The notes under the pieces: generated by a model
What the model was told of the DNA's origin: nothing
Database searches by the model: none
What the model saw: only the letters and a program-made list of their open reading frames with translations
Source of the DNA: Patulibacter defluvii
GTDB lineage: Bacteria > Actinomycetota > Thermoleophilia > Solirubrobacterales > Solirubrobacteraceae
Length of the DNA stretch: 64,000 nucleotides
Reading direction: 5' to 3'
NCBI RefSeq assembly: GCF_034096925.1
Contig: NZ_JAWZSQ010000004.1
Coordinates: forward strand, 62,001 to 126,000
Shown: piece after piece, positions 1 through 6,945 of the stretch
Layout of the letters: every line of letters starts with the position of its first letter
How positions within the stretch are numbered: position 1 is the stretch's first letter
Position numbers and translations under genes: made by a program

Positions 1-45
1 CGGCTGCAGCCCGGTCAGCGCCTCGACCGCCTGCTGCGCGGTCAC
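1..45 (-). CDS. fliR: FliR, flagellar export gate protein (N-terminal 15 codons only)
   Basis: Only the first 15 codons lie in the window; the gene runs off the left edge. A GTG start overlaps the fliQ stop in a GTGA overlap, the usual translational-coupling arrangement in this cluster. The identity rests on position: fliO-fliP-fliQ is almost always followed by fliR. The visible peptide (starting V/M-T-A-Q-Q-A-V-E-A-L) is too short to prove the family by itself. FliR would be the fifth inner-membrane component of the flagellar type III export gate. Confidence 0.7.
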   Translation of the reverse strand, partial: MTAQQAVEALTGLQP

Positions 46-320
46 TCGCCGGCCCCCACGATGATCGGGATCGAGCCGTACAGCTCGGTCGCCCAGCCGA
101 CCAGCTGGTCGAGCATCCAAGGGCCGGCGATCAGCAGCACCACCCCGGCCACGATCAGCTTCGGGATGAACTGCAGGCTCTGCTCCTGGATCTGGGTGAC
201 GGCCTGGAAGATCGAGATCAGGACCCCGACCACCAACCCGGCTCCGAGCAGCGGCGCCCCGAGCTTGAAGGCCAGCTCCATCGCGTCGGTGGTGATCGAG
301 ACCGCCGTGTCCTGGTTCAC
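42..320 (-). CDS. fliQ: FliQ, flagellar type III export gate protein
   Basis: This 92-residue inner-membrane protein has two hydrophobic helices (about residues 14-38 and 50-75) joined by the conserved stretch FQAVTQIQEQSLQFIPK, which is diagnostic of FliQ/SctS. It is the normal family length. It packs with FliP and FliR into the helical export gate through which rod, hook and filament subunits pass. The gene follows fliP with a gap of 13 bp and overlaps fliR, so it belongs to the fliOPQR transcript driven by the sigma-28-type promoter before fliO. Confidence 0.96.
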   Translation of the reverse strand: MNQDTAVSITTDAMELAFKLGAPLLGAGLVVGVLISIFQAVTQIQEQSLQFIPKLIVAGVVLLIAGPWMLDQLVGWATELYGSIPIIVGAGE

Positions 321-333
321 GTCGCGGCTCCGC

Positions 334-966
334 TCAGGCGAACGACTGGACCAGCGAGCGGGTGATCAGCGCCCACCCGTCGACCAGCACGAAGAGCAGG
401 ATCTTGAAGGGCAGCGAGATGAAGACCGGCGGCAGCATGATCATGCCGAGGCTCATCAGGGTCGCCGAGACGACCAGATCGATGACCAGGAACGGCAGGA
501 AGATCAGGAAGCCGATCTGGAACGCCGTCTTCAGCTCGCTGATCACGAAGGCGGGGATCAGGACCCGGGTCGGGATGTCGGCGCGGGTCCGCGGGCGGCG
601 GACCTTGCCCAGCCGCACGAACAGCCGCAGGTCGCTGGTGCGCGTCTGGCGGAACATGAACTCGCGCAGCGGCCCCTGCCCGCGGTCGATCGCCTCGACG
701 GTCGAGATCTTGCCCGCGATCGCCGGCGCGACGGCGTCCTTGCGGACCTCGTCGAAGGTCGGGCCCATCACGAACAGGGTCAGGAAGAGCGCGATCCCGA
801 CCAGCACCTGGTTCGGCGGCGTCGACTGGGTGCCGAGCCCGGCCCGCACGAACCCGAGCACGATCAGGATCCGGGTGAAGCTGGTGACGCAGAAGAGCAG
901 CGCCGGGACCAGCGACAGCGATCCGACGAGCAGCAGCAGCTGGACCGCGTTGCCGCTGTCGGTCAT
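334..966 (-). CDS. fliP: FliP, flagellar type III export gate protein
   Basis: The ORF is open much further upstream, but the real start is the ATG at 966, which overlaps the fliO stop (ATGA) and gives 210 residues. Four membrane segments are visible (about residues 5-30, 47-67, 147-170 and 180-205). The FliP signature FLIFLPFLVIDLVVSATLMS lies near the third. The protein forms the core pentamer of the export gate with FliQ and FliR. It is somewhat shorter than FliP of enterobacteria, which has a cleaved signal peptide; the start used here gives no clear signal peptide. Confidence 0.95.
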   Translation of the reverse strand: MTDSGNAVQLLLLVGSLSLVPALLFCVTSFTRILIVLGFVRAGLGTQSTPPNQVLVGIALFLTLFVMGPTFDEVRKDAVAPAIAGKISTVEAIDRGQGPLREFMFRQTRTSDLRLFVRLGKVRRPRTRADIPTRVLIPAFVISELKTAFQIGFLIFLPFLVIDLVVSATLMSLGMIMLPPVFISLPFKILLFVLVDGWALITRSLVQSFA

Positions 967-1544
967 CGCCGCACCGTCCGTGCGCGCAGGCGGTCGAGCA
1001 GCTCGTCGAGCGGCGCGCGGCGGCGGACCGCTGGCGGCGGCCCCGCTCCGTCGTCGTCCTCGTCCTCGGGCAGCAGGCCGCGGCGGCGGGCCTCGTCGGC
1101 GTCGTAGCGGGCGACGGTCGTCGCGCCACCCGAGCCGGTGGCCAGCAGCAGGTACTCGTCGCCGGCCCGCACCAGGTGCAGCGCGCCGCCGGGGGCCAGC
1201 GGCAGCGAGGCGACCGACGTCAGCCCCTGGCCGAGCGGCTGCTCGCGTGAGCGCTTGACCTGGCGCAGGATCCACGAGATCCCGTAGATCACCGCCACCA
1301 CGACCAGCAGGCCGACGATCGTGCGCGCCAGCCCACCGCCGGAGCCGACGTGGCCGGTGGCCGCGTCGGCGCCGTCGCCGAGGTCGATCGGGGTCCGCTC
1401 GCCGCGGTCGTCGGCGGCCCGCGCCAGCGCCGCCGTCAGCAGCGGGGCGCTGGCCGCGGCCAGCGTGGCGCGGCCGAGCGCGCGGCGCGCCCGCGGCGGG
1501 CGGCGGGCACGGCGGTGCGGCGGGTGGCGGGGACGGCGGGGCAT
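963..1544 (-). CDS. fliO: FliO, flagellar biosynthesis membrane protein
   Basis: This 193-residue protein assists FliP stability and gate assembly. The ATG at 1544 was chosen because an upstream in-frame ATG (1622) lies before the sigma-28-type promoter at 1583-1609. The N-terminus is a run of arginines followed by a hydrophobic stretch ending ALARA, like a signal sequence. A single membrane helix follows (ARTIVGLLVVVAVIYGISW), then the FliO cytoplasmic motif region (QPLGQGLTSVASLPLAPGGA). The acidic and arginine-rich C-terminus is not conserved in the family. It is the first gene of the fliOPQR group. Confidence 0.88.
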   Translation of the reverse strand: MPRRPRHPPHRRARRPPRARRALGRATLAAASAPLLTAALARAADDRGERTPIDLGDGADAATGHVGSGGGLARTIVGLLVVVAVIYGISWILRQVKRSREQPLGQGLTSVASLPLAPGGALHLVRAGDEYLLLATGSGGATTVARYDADEARRRGLLPEDEDDDGAGPPPAVRRRAPLDELLDRLRARTVRR

Positions 1545-1582
1545 CGGGATCGCGGGCGCGGCGGCGGCGCCGACGTCCGCGT

Positions 1583-1609
1583 TGATCGGCCCGCCGAACG
1601 GGAACTTGA
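1583..1609 (-). promoter_or_regulatory. Sigma-28-type promoter of fliO
   Basis: On the minus strand this reads TCAAGTTC, 11 bp, GCCGATCA, close to the FliA consensus TAAAGTTT-N11-GCCGATAA. It ends 38 nt before the chosen fliO start and separates fliOPQR from the DUF4096 gene. Confidence 0.85.
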
Positions 1610-1632
1610 GGCCGTTTCGCAATGGCCGGCGA

Positions 1633-2091
1633 TCAGGCGCGGGAGGGCGACGACCAGCGGTCGGCGGCGGCCGCCCGCGGCCCCGGTGACGACGGCAGCC
1701 GCAGCGCCCGCTCGCGGGCCGGCGGCGCGCTCGCGACGACCGCCGCGGCCGGCGGTGCGGACGCCGCGGCGACCGGACGCGCCCGCTCCCAGTCGATCGC
1801 GCCGGCGGGATCGATCCGCGGCCGCAGCCGCGCCTCGACCGCCGGCCAGGCGCCGCAGGCGACCCACTCCCGCAGCCGCCGCCAGCAGGTGACGCCCGAC
1901 CCGCAGCCCAGCTCCTGCGGCAGGTCGCCCCAGCCGCTGCCGGTCGCGAGGACGTGCAGGACCCCCTCCAGCACTGCCCGGTCGTCGTGGCGGCGCCGGC
2001 GGCCGGGGTGGTGCCGACGGCGAGCCGGCGCCGGCAGCAGCGCGGCGACCTCGGCCCAGGTCCGGTCGTCGATCGGGATCGCCGGCGGCAC
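1633..2091 (-). CDS. DUF4096 (IS4/IS5-type transposase N-terminal) domain protein
   Basis: This 152-residue ORF begins with GTG only 4 bp after the MCP stop, so it is probably co-transcribed with it. Residues 8-90 match the DUF4096/PF13340 domain that starts IS5/IS4-group transposases: W-AEVAALLP, DDRAVLEGVLHVL, TGSGWGDLP, and CWRRLREWVACGAW. The remaining 60 residues are proline/alanine/arginine-rich, and there is no DDE catalytic domain downstream. I see no terminal inverted repeats or target duplication. It may be a truncated transposase remnant or a domesticated DNA-binding protein. The sequence cannot decide between these, and nothing links it functionally to motility except position. 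Confidence 0.7.
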   Translation of the reverse strand: MPPAIPIDDRTWAEVAALLPAPARRRHHPGRRRRHDDRAVLEGVLHVLATGSGWGDLPQELGCGSGVTCWRRLREWVACGAWPAVEARLRPRIDPAGAIDWERARPVAAASAPPAAAVVASAPPARERALRLPSSPGPRAAAADRWSSPSRA

Positions 2092-2095
2092 GGCC

Positions 2096-3529
2096 TCAGC
2101 GGGCGGCGAGGGTGAAGCGGTCGACCAGCTGCTCCAGCTCGGTCGCCGTCGAGGCCAGCTCCTGGGCCGAGGCGGCGATCTCCTGGGTCGAGGCGCTGGT
2201 CTGCTCGGTCGAGGCCGCGACCTGCTCGGCCGACGCCGAGGATGCCTCGGCGACGGCGCCGATCTCCCCCACCTGGTCGCCGGCGTCGCTGGTGCGGGCG
2301 GCGAACTCGACCGCCGAGGCGGCGATCCGGTCGATCCCGTCGGTCATCTCGCGGACCGCGTCGCCGATCCGCAGGAAGGCCGCGCGGGCCTCGGCGACGG
2401 TCTCGACGCCCTCGCCGGTGCGGCTGGCGCCGGCCTCGACGACGGCCACGACGCCCTGGGTGTCGGCCTGGATCTGGGCCACCAGCCGGGCGATGTCCTC
2501 GGCCGCCTCCTGGCTGCCCTCGGCGAGCTTGCGGACCTCGTCGGCGACGACCGCGAAGCCGCGGCCCTGCTCGCCGGCGCGGGCGGCCTCGATCGCGGCG
2601 TTCAGCGCCAGCAGGTTGGTCTGGCCGGCGATCCCGGTGATCGTCTCGACGATCGAGCCGATCTCCTCCGACTTCGCCGAGAGGCCGGCGATCGCGTCGG
2701 TGATCCGGGCGCTCGACGCGGCGACCTCCTCGATCGCGGCGGTCGCCCGCTCGGCCGATCCGACGCCCTCCTCGGCGACCCCGCGGGCGCGGCCGGCGGC
2801 GTCGCCGGCCTCGCGCGCCTCCTCCGCCATCGCGGCGGCGCTCTCGGCGGCGGCGCTGACCGTGCCGCGGAAGCCGTCGACCATCTGCGACTGGCGCTCG
2901 GCGCCCTGGGCGACGTCGCCGACGGCACCGGCGATCTCCGCCACCGCGCGGCCGGCCTCCTCCGAGGTCGCCGCCATCTGCTGCGAGGCGGACGAGACCG
3001 AGCCGGCGCTGCTGGAGACCCGGCCGATCATCGCCGCCAGCTCCTCGCGGGCCTGGCCGTAGGCGGCGATCCCGGCCTGGGCGCTGGCCAGCATCTCGTT
3101 GAAGGTCGCGGCGACCCGGCCCAGCTCGTCGTCGCCGTGGACCGGGACCGGGGTCGTGACGGCCGTGGTCTCCTGGGTGAGGTCGGCGCGGGCCAGCGCC
3201 TCGAGCCCGTTGCGGAGCCCGATCATGCAGTGGTCGGCGAGGCTCCGCATCCGCACCGCCAGCTCGGCGATCGGCCGGGTGACGCTGCGCGTGACCCAGA
3301 CCGCGGCCGCGACGGCGACCGCGGCGGCGACCAGCGCCAGCACGACCAGCAGCCCGATCGTGCCGCCGGCGCTGTCGGCCGCGGCGTCGGCGCCGGCCGT
3401 CCGCAGCTCGTCGCGGGCCCGGGCCAGCTCGATCACGGCGATCCCCGCCACCACCGCCAGCGCCACCACCACGAGGGCGAAGGCGCCACCGAGGCGGACG
3501 GCGAGGGGCAGGTTGCGGACGCGGGTCAT
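2096..3529 (-). CDS. Methyl-accepting chemotaxis protein lacking a sensor domain
   Basis: This 477-residue chemoreceptor has two membrane helices (about residues 13-35 and 56-80) separated by only about 20 polar residues. It therefore has essentially no extracytoplasmic ligand-binding domain. A HAMP-like region follows (TRPIAELAVRMRSL), then a long coiled-coil signalling domain with the hairpin tip motif (GQTNLLALNAAIEAARAGEQ, then GRGFAVVADEVRKLAE). It would sense internal or membrane states and control CheA through CheW. It is the only receptor in the window and has its own sigma-28-type promoter 53 nt upstream. Confidence 0.95.
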   Translation of the reverse strand: MTRVRNLPLAVRLGGAFALVVVALAVVAGIAVIELARARDELRTAGADAAADSAGGTIGLLVVLALVAAAVAVAAAVWVTRSVTRPIAELAVRMRSLADHCMIGLRNGLEALARADLTQETTAVTTPVPVHGDDELGRVAATFNEMLASAQAGIAAYGQAREELAAMIGRVSSSAGSVSSASQQMAATSEEAGRAVAEIAGAVGDVAQGAERQSQMVDGFRGTVSAAAESAAAMAEEAREAGDAAGRARGVAEEGVGSAERATAAIEEVAASSARITDAIAGLSAKSEEIGSIVETITGIAGQTNLLALNAAIEAARAGEQGRGFAVVADEVRKLAEGSQEAAEDIARLVAQIQADTQGVVAVVEAGASRTGEGVETVAEARAAFLRIGDAVREMTDGIDRIAASAVEFAARTSDAGDQVGEIGAVAEASSASAEQVAASTEQTSASTQEIAASAQELASTATELEQLVDRFTLAAR

Positions 3530-3581
3530 GCGGGCCTCCGAGGGGGCGGATCCGGGCCGACGGCCCGGGCGGTCGCTCCTA

Positions 3582-3608
3582 CGATCGGCCGCGGGGCGGG
3601 CGAGTTGA
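3582..3608 (-). promoter_or_regulatory. Sigma-28-type promoter of the MCP gene
   Basis: The minus strand reads TCAACTCG, 11 bp, GCCGATCG. Both boxes deviate by one base from the cluster's common form, but spacing and position are kept. It lies between cheY and the MCP start. Confidence 0.75.
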
Positions 3609-3637
3609 GCGACGGGCCCGCACGTCCGCGGCCGGCC

Positions 3638-3997
3638 TCAGGCGAGCGCCTTCTCGACCGCCCCCAGCACCTGCTCGGGGCTGAAGGGCTTGATCACGAA
3701 GTCGCGGGCCCCGATCCGGACCGACTCCAGCACCCGCGCCTCCTGGCCGAGCGCCGAGCACATCACCACCCGCGCGCCGGGGTCGATGGCGATGATCTCG
3801 CGGAGGGCGTCGAGCCCGTCCTTCTCCGGCATCGTGATGTCGAGCGTCACCAGCTCGGGCCGCAGTTCCTGGTAGGCGGCGACGGCGGCACTGCCGTCGG
3901 CCGCCTCGCCGGCCACCTCGTGGCCGCCGCTGGTCAGGACGTCGCCGATCATCTTGCGCATGAAGGCGGCGTCGTCGACGACGAGCACTCGCGCCAT
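3638..3997 (-). CDS. cheY: CheY, chemotaxis response regulator
   Basis: This is a single receiver domain of 119 residues. The start is the ATG at 3997, which overlaps the fliY stop (ATGA), so the longer ORF upstream is not used. Motifs include the acidic pair D8-D9, phospho-acceptor D53 in VTLDITMPEKDG, a Ser at SALGQE, and the lysine in FVIKPFSPEQ. The sequence is of the Bacillus/Thermotoga CheY type. It would carry the phosphate from CheA to the motor switch proteins encoded just before it (FliM, FliY). Confidence 0.95.
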   Translation of the reverse strand: MARVLVVDDAAFMRKMIGDVLTSGGHEVAGEAADGSAAVAAYQELRPELVTLDITMPEKDGLDALREIIAIDPGARVVMCSALGQEARVLESVRIGARDFVIKPFSPEQVLGAVEKALA

Positions 3998-4881
3998 CAG
4001 GTCTCCGTTCCTCGGGGGTCGTTGATGCCGTGCACGCTCTCGATCCGGATCGCCCACTCGCTGCCGTCGACGACCACCAGCCGGCCGCGGCCGATCCGGG
4101 CGCCGCCGGCGTAGAGGTCGACCGGGTCCTCGGCCAGCCGGTCGAGCGGGATCACGCCGCCGTCGGGGACGGCGACCATCCGCCCGGCGGGCATCCGCGT
4201 CCGGCCCAGCTCGACCCAGACGTCGACCGCGACGTCGAGCAGCGCGGCCGGGCCGACGCCGTGGCGCTGCTCCACGCCGGGCGCGGCGTCGGCCGCCGGC
4301 AGCTCGGCGCCGCGCTCATCGAGCGCGCGGGTCATCCGGACGACGAAGGCGCTCGGCACCAGCTGCACCAGCCGCGCCGGCTCGCCGAGCACCGAGACCG
4401 GGACCGCCGTCGCGTGCGGGGCCAGCTCGTAGAGGCCGTCGGCGTCGAGCGCCGCAGCCAGGTCGCGGGTCCGCGGCGGCGAGATCTCGACCGCCGTCGC
4501 CAGCACCGCCGCGGTCGCCGCGGCGGCGGCGGCCATCATCTGGTTCATCGCCTCGCCGACCGCCGACCGCTCGAGCTCGTCGAGCGGGCGGTCGGGGACC
4601 GCGGCCGCGGCCGCCGCGGGGCCGCCGATCATCGCCTGGGCCAGCCGCCAGGCGCCGGCCGGGGTCATCACGAAGACGTTGCCGCCGGTGACCCCGTCGA
4701 CGTACTGGACGTCGGTCGCGACCGCCGGGAAGGCGGCCCCGGTCAGCGGGTGGGCGTCGGGCTCCAGCACCGTCGGCCCGCCGACCACGACGTCGTCGGG
4801 GGCGAACGCGCGGAGGGCGTTGGCCGCGGCCTCGGCGGTGGTCGCCGCCAGCTCGCGGAGGACGGTCGCGGTGGCGCTCAC
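3997..4881 (-). CDS. fliY: FliY-type motor switch protein (CheC-like domain plus FliN domain)
   Basis: In this 294-residue protein residues 50-180 resemble the CheC/FliM phosphatase fold, with a helix reading LDELERSAVGEAMNQMM. The C-terminal 80 residues are a FliN/SpoA domain (VDVWVELGRTRMPAG, then a DPVDLYAGG loop). This layout is that of FliY, which is both a C-ring component and a CheY-P phosphatase. The GTG start overlaps the fliM stop. A second, shorter FliN is encoded at 11263-11697, so the C-ring may contain two FliN-type proteins. The SpoA assignment is firm; the phosphatase role is inferred. Confidence 0.88.
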   Translation of the reverse strand: MSATATVLRELAATTAEAAANALRAFAPDDVVVGGPTVLEPDAHPLTGAAFPAVATDVQYVDGVTGGNVFVMTPAGAWRLAQAMIGGPAAAAAAVPDRPLDELERSAVGEAMNQMMAAAAAATAAVLATAVEISPPRTRDLAAALDADGLYELAPHATAVPVSVLGEPARLVQLVPSAFVVRMTRALDERGAELPAADAAPGVEQRHGVGPAALLDVAVDVWVELGRTRMPAGRMVAVPDGGVIPLDRLAEDPVDLYAGGARIGRGRLVVVDGSEWAIRIESVHGINDPRGTET

Positions 4882-5843
4882 CGCGGGCCCTCCCAGCGGC
4901 CGTCGACCTGGACCGCGCGGCGGGCGGCCAGCCGCCCCGGATCGGCCCGGAAGACCGGGGTGTCGTCGGCGTAGACGAGCACCCCGTCGGCGACCGGCGC
5001 GTCGAGCCGCAGCAGGTCGCCGGGCCGCAGCGCCCCGACCCGGCCGAGGTCGAGCCGGATCCGGGCGACCTCGGCCCGGACCTCGACGTCGACCGCCCGC
5101 ACCGCCGCGTCGGCGTCGCGGGCGTCGTCGGGGTCGTGGCCGGCCCCGTGGTCGCCGCCGGCGAGCGCATCGGCGACGCCGGCGACGGCCAGGTACGGCA
5201 CCAGCAGCACCAGCGTGCTGGAGCGACGCGCCATCCGGGCCTCGATCGTCAGCGCCAGCGTCGGCTCGCTGACCGGCGCCAGGTGCGAGGTCTCGGTCGT
5301 CGGCTCGACCTCGGCCAGCGCCAGGTCGAGCCCGCAGAGGTCCTCCCAGACCGGCGCCAGCTGGGCCACGGCCAGCTCGAACACCAGCCGGCAGAGCGCC
5401 CAGTCGATCTCGCCCAGCCGCCGGCCGCCGGCCGCGGCCCGGTCGCCGCCGCCGAGCAGCCGCTCGACCGCGGCCAGCACGAACGGCCGCTCGGCCGCCA
5501 GCAGCGCCCGTCGCCCGCCGGTCACCAGCGTGCCGCCGATCGCGTCGCGCGGGAGCGCCCCGTGGGCGCCCGACCAGCCGACCTGGTCGACGTCGATCAC
5601 CTCCAGCTCGACCGGGGTCCGCAGCTCGGCCGAGAGCCGCGTGGCCCCCGAGCGGCAGAACGCGTCCAGCGCCCGCTGGAGCCGCCGCACCTGGTCGCTG
5701 CCGAAGGTCGTCGGGCGGCTGAAGTCGACCCGCCGCGCGCGCCGGCCGCGGCGCCCCGCGGGGCCGTCGTCGCCGACCAGCGCGCCGCTGCGGGCGGCCG
5801 CGACCAGGGCGCTGATCGCCTCCTGGGAGAGCACCTCGCTCAC
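4878..5843 (-). CDS. fliM: FliM, flagellar motor switch protein
   Basis: This 321-residue protein starts at the GTG (5843) overlapping the cheD stop. The N-terminus (SEVLSQEAISALVAAA) resembles the short CheY-binding peptide of FliM. A middle domain follows with DFSRPTTFGSDQVRRLQ and LLGGGDRA, and a C-terminal SpoA-like domain (VEVRAEVARIRLDLGRVGAL). FliM forms the C-ring wall and binds CheY-P to switch rotation. The gene sits between cheD and fliY in the long cheW-to-cheY operon. Confidence 0.94.
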   Translation of the reverse strand: MSEVLSQEAISALVAAARSGALVGDDGPAGRRGRRARRVDFSRPTTFGSDQVRRLQRALDAFCRSGATRLSAELRTPVELEVIDVDQVGWSGAHGALPRDAIGGTLVTGGRRALLAAERPFVLAAVERLLGGGDRAAAGGRRLGEIDWALCRLVFELAVAQLAPVWEDLCGLDLALAEVEPTTETSHLAPVSEPTLALTIEARMARRSSTLVLLVPYLAVAGVADALAGGDHGAGHDPDDARDADAAVRAVDVEVRAEVARIRLDLGRVGALRPGDLLRLDAPVADGVLVYADDTPVFRADPGRLAARRAVQVDGRWEGPR

Positions 5844-6340
5844 GCCCGCGCTCCCGCCGCCGCCCACAGCACCCGCTCCGGCTCGCCCGCGCCGCGGACC
5901 GTCACCGGACCGCCGGCCCGGACCCGCAGCGTGCGCCCGCGCCTGCCGCCGACGTCCTCCGCCCGCAGCGGGATCGCCGCCGCGGCCAGCGCGGTCCGGA
6001 TCGCCGCCACGTTGCGGCCACCGACGTCGAGCCGCGCGCCGCCCGGCCGCAGCGCGAACATCGACGCGCCGCCGACGATCACCGCCTGCAGCGCCCGTCG
6101 CCGGCCGCCGGCCTCGGCGACCGCCGCCGCCAGCGCCGGCACCGCCGAGTCGGCGAACTTGCTGGCCGCGCCGGCGTGGCCGGCCGCCGCCGGCAGCACC
6201 ACGTGGGCGAGCCCGGCGACGGCCCGCCCGGCGTCGAGCAGCACGAGCCCGACGCAGCTGCCGAGCCCGATGCTGCAGAGCACCTCGCCGGGATCGCGGG
6301 CCGTCCGCGCCTCGCCCATCCGCACCATCGTCTCCGTCAC
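5840..6340 (-). CDS. cheD: CheD, receptor glutamine deamidase
   Basis: This 166-residue protein starts at the GTG (6340) overlapping the cheC stop. The catalytic cysteine is in GLGSCVGL and the histidine in GLAHVVLP; the region GGASMFALRPGG and the terminal GGRRGRTLRVRAGG segment are also typical. CheD deamidates receptor glutamines and binds CheC, raising CheC phosphatase activity. It is encoded directly after cheC, as in Bacillus and Thermotoga. Confidence 0.94.
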   Translation of the reverse strand: MTETMVRMGEARTARDPGEVLCSIGLGSCVGLVLLDAGRAVAGLAHVVLPAAAGHAGAASKFADSAVPALAAAVAEAGGRRRALQAVIVGGASMFALRPGGARLDVGGRNVAAIRTALAAAAIPLRAEDVGGRRGRTLRVRAGGPVTVRGAGEPERVLWAAAGARA

Positions 6341-6936
6341 GCCCCGAGCCCGATCCGGGCCAGCAGCCGGGCGACGTCGGCGCTGCCGCAGAGCAGCACG
6401 AAGGCCAGCTCGCACTGCTCGCCGGCGACGGTCAGCTGCGAGTCGAGCACGATCGCCGCGTCGTAGTCGGCCGGGCCGGTGGCGAGCGCCGAGGCGACCA
6501 GCGCCGCGCGCATGTCGACCAGGGTCGTCGGCGGGGCCGGCTCGACGTCGCCGCCGGCCAGCGCGGCGATCGCCCGCAGGTAGGTGCTGCCGAGCACGTT
6601 GCCGACCTCGCCGATCGCCGAGTCGGCCAGCGCGCGGTCGTCGGCCGGCACCCCGAGCAGGCCGGCGATCCGGTCGGCGTCGGCGGGACCGAAGAGCAGC
6701 AGCACGGCGGCGTCGAGCGCCCCGCGGACCGGCAGCACGACCGCGGTCACCTGCTCCTCCCCCGGCCCGAGCGCGTCGACCGCGTCGGCCAGGGCCAGCG
6801 CGCGGACCTCGGGGATCGAGATGTCGACCGGCCGGCCGAGCATCGCGGCGAGCGCGGTCGCGGCCTGGCCGGAGCCGATGTTGGCCAGCTCGCCGAGGGC
6901 GTCGAGCTGCAGCGCGGTGTAGGTCGGCGGGTGCAT
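6337..6936 (-). CDS. cheC: CheC, CheY-P phosphatase
   Basis: This 199-residue protein contains both phosphatase helices of CheC, each with the E-x2-N pattern: LGELANIGSGQAATAL near residue 15 and SAIGEVGNVLGSTYLRA near residue 105. No CheZ is seen in the window, so CheC, with CheD and FliY, would be the signal-termination system. It lies between cheA and cheD in the same operon. Confidence 0.94.
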   Translation of the reverse strand: MHPPTYTALQLDALGELANIGSGQAATALAAMLGRPVDISIPEVRALALADAVDALGPGEEQVTAVVLPVRGALDAAVLLLFGPADADRIAGLLGVPADDRALADSAIGEVGNVLGSTYLRAIAALAGGDVEPAPPTTLVDMRAALVASALATGPADYDAAIVLDSQLTVAGEQCELAFVLLCGSADVARLLARIGLGA

Positions 6937-6945
6937 CGGGCTCCG

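Noticed and set aside
1545..1622. FliO starting at ATG 1622
   Set aside because: It would place the sigma-28-type promoter inside the coding region and gives an N-terminus unlike FliO.
1622..4114. An 830-codon plus-strand open frame opposite cheY, MCP and DUF4096
   Set aside because: It is the mirror of high-GC third positions on the minus strand. Its translation is Arg/Gly/Asp-rich with no domain, and the minus-strand genes are well supported.
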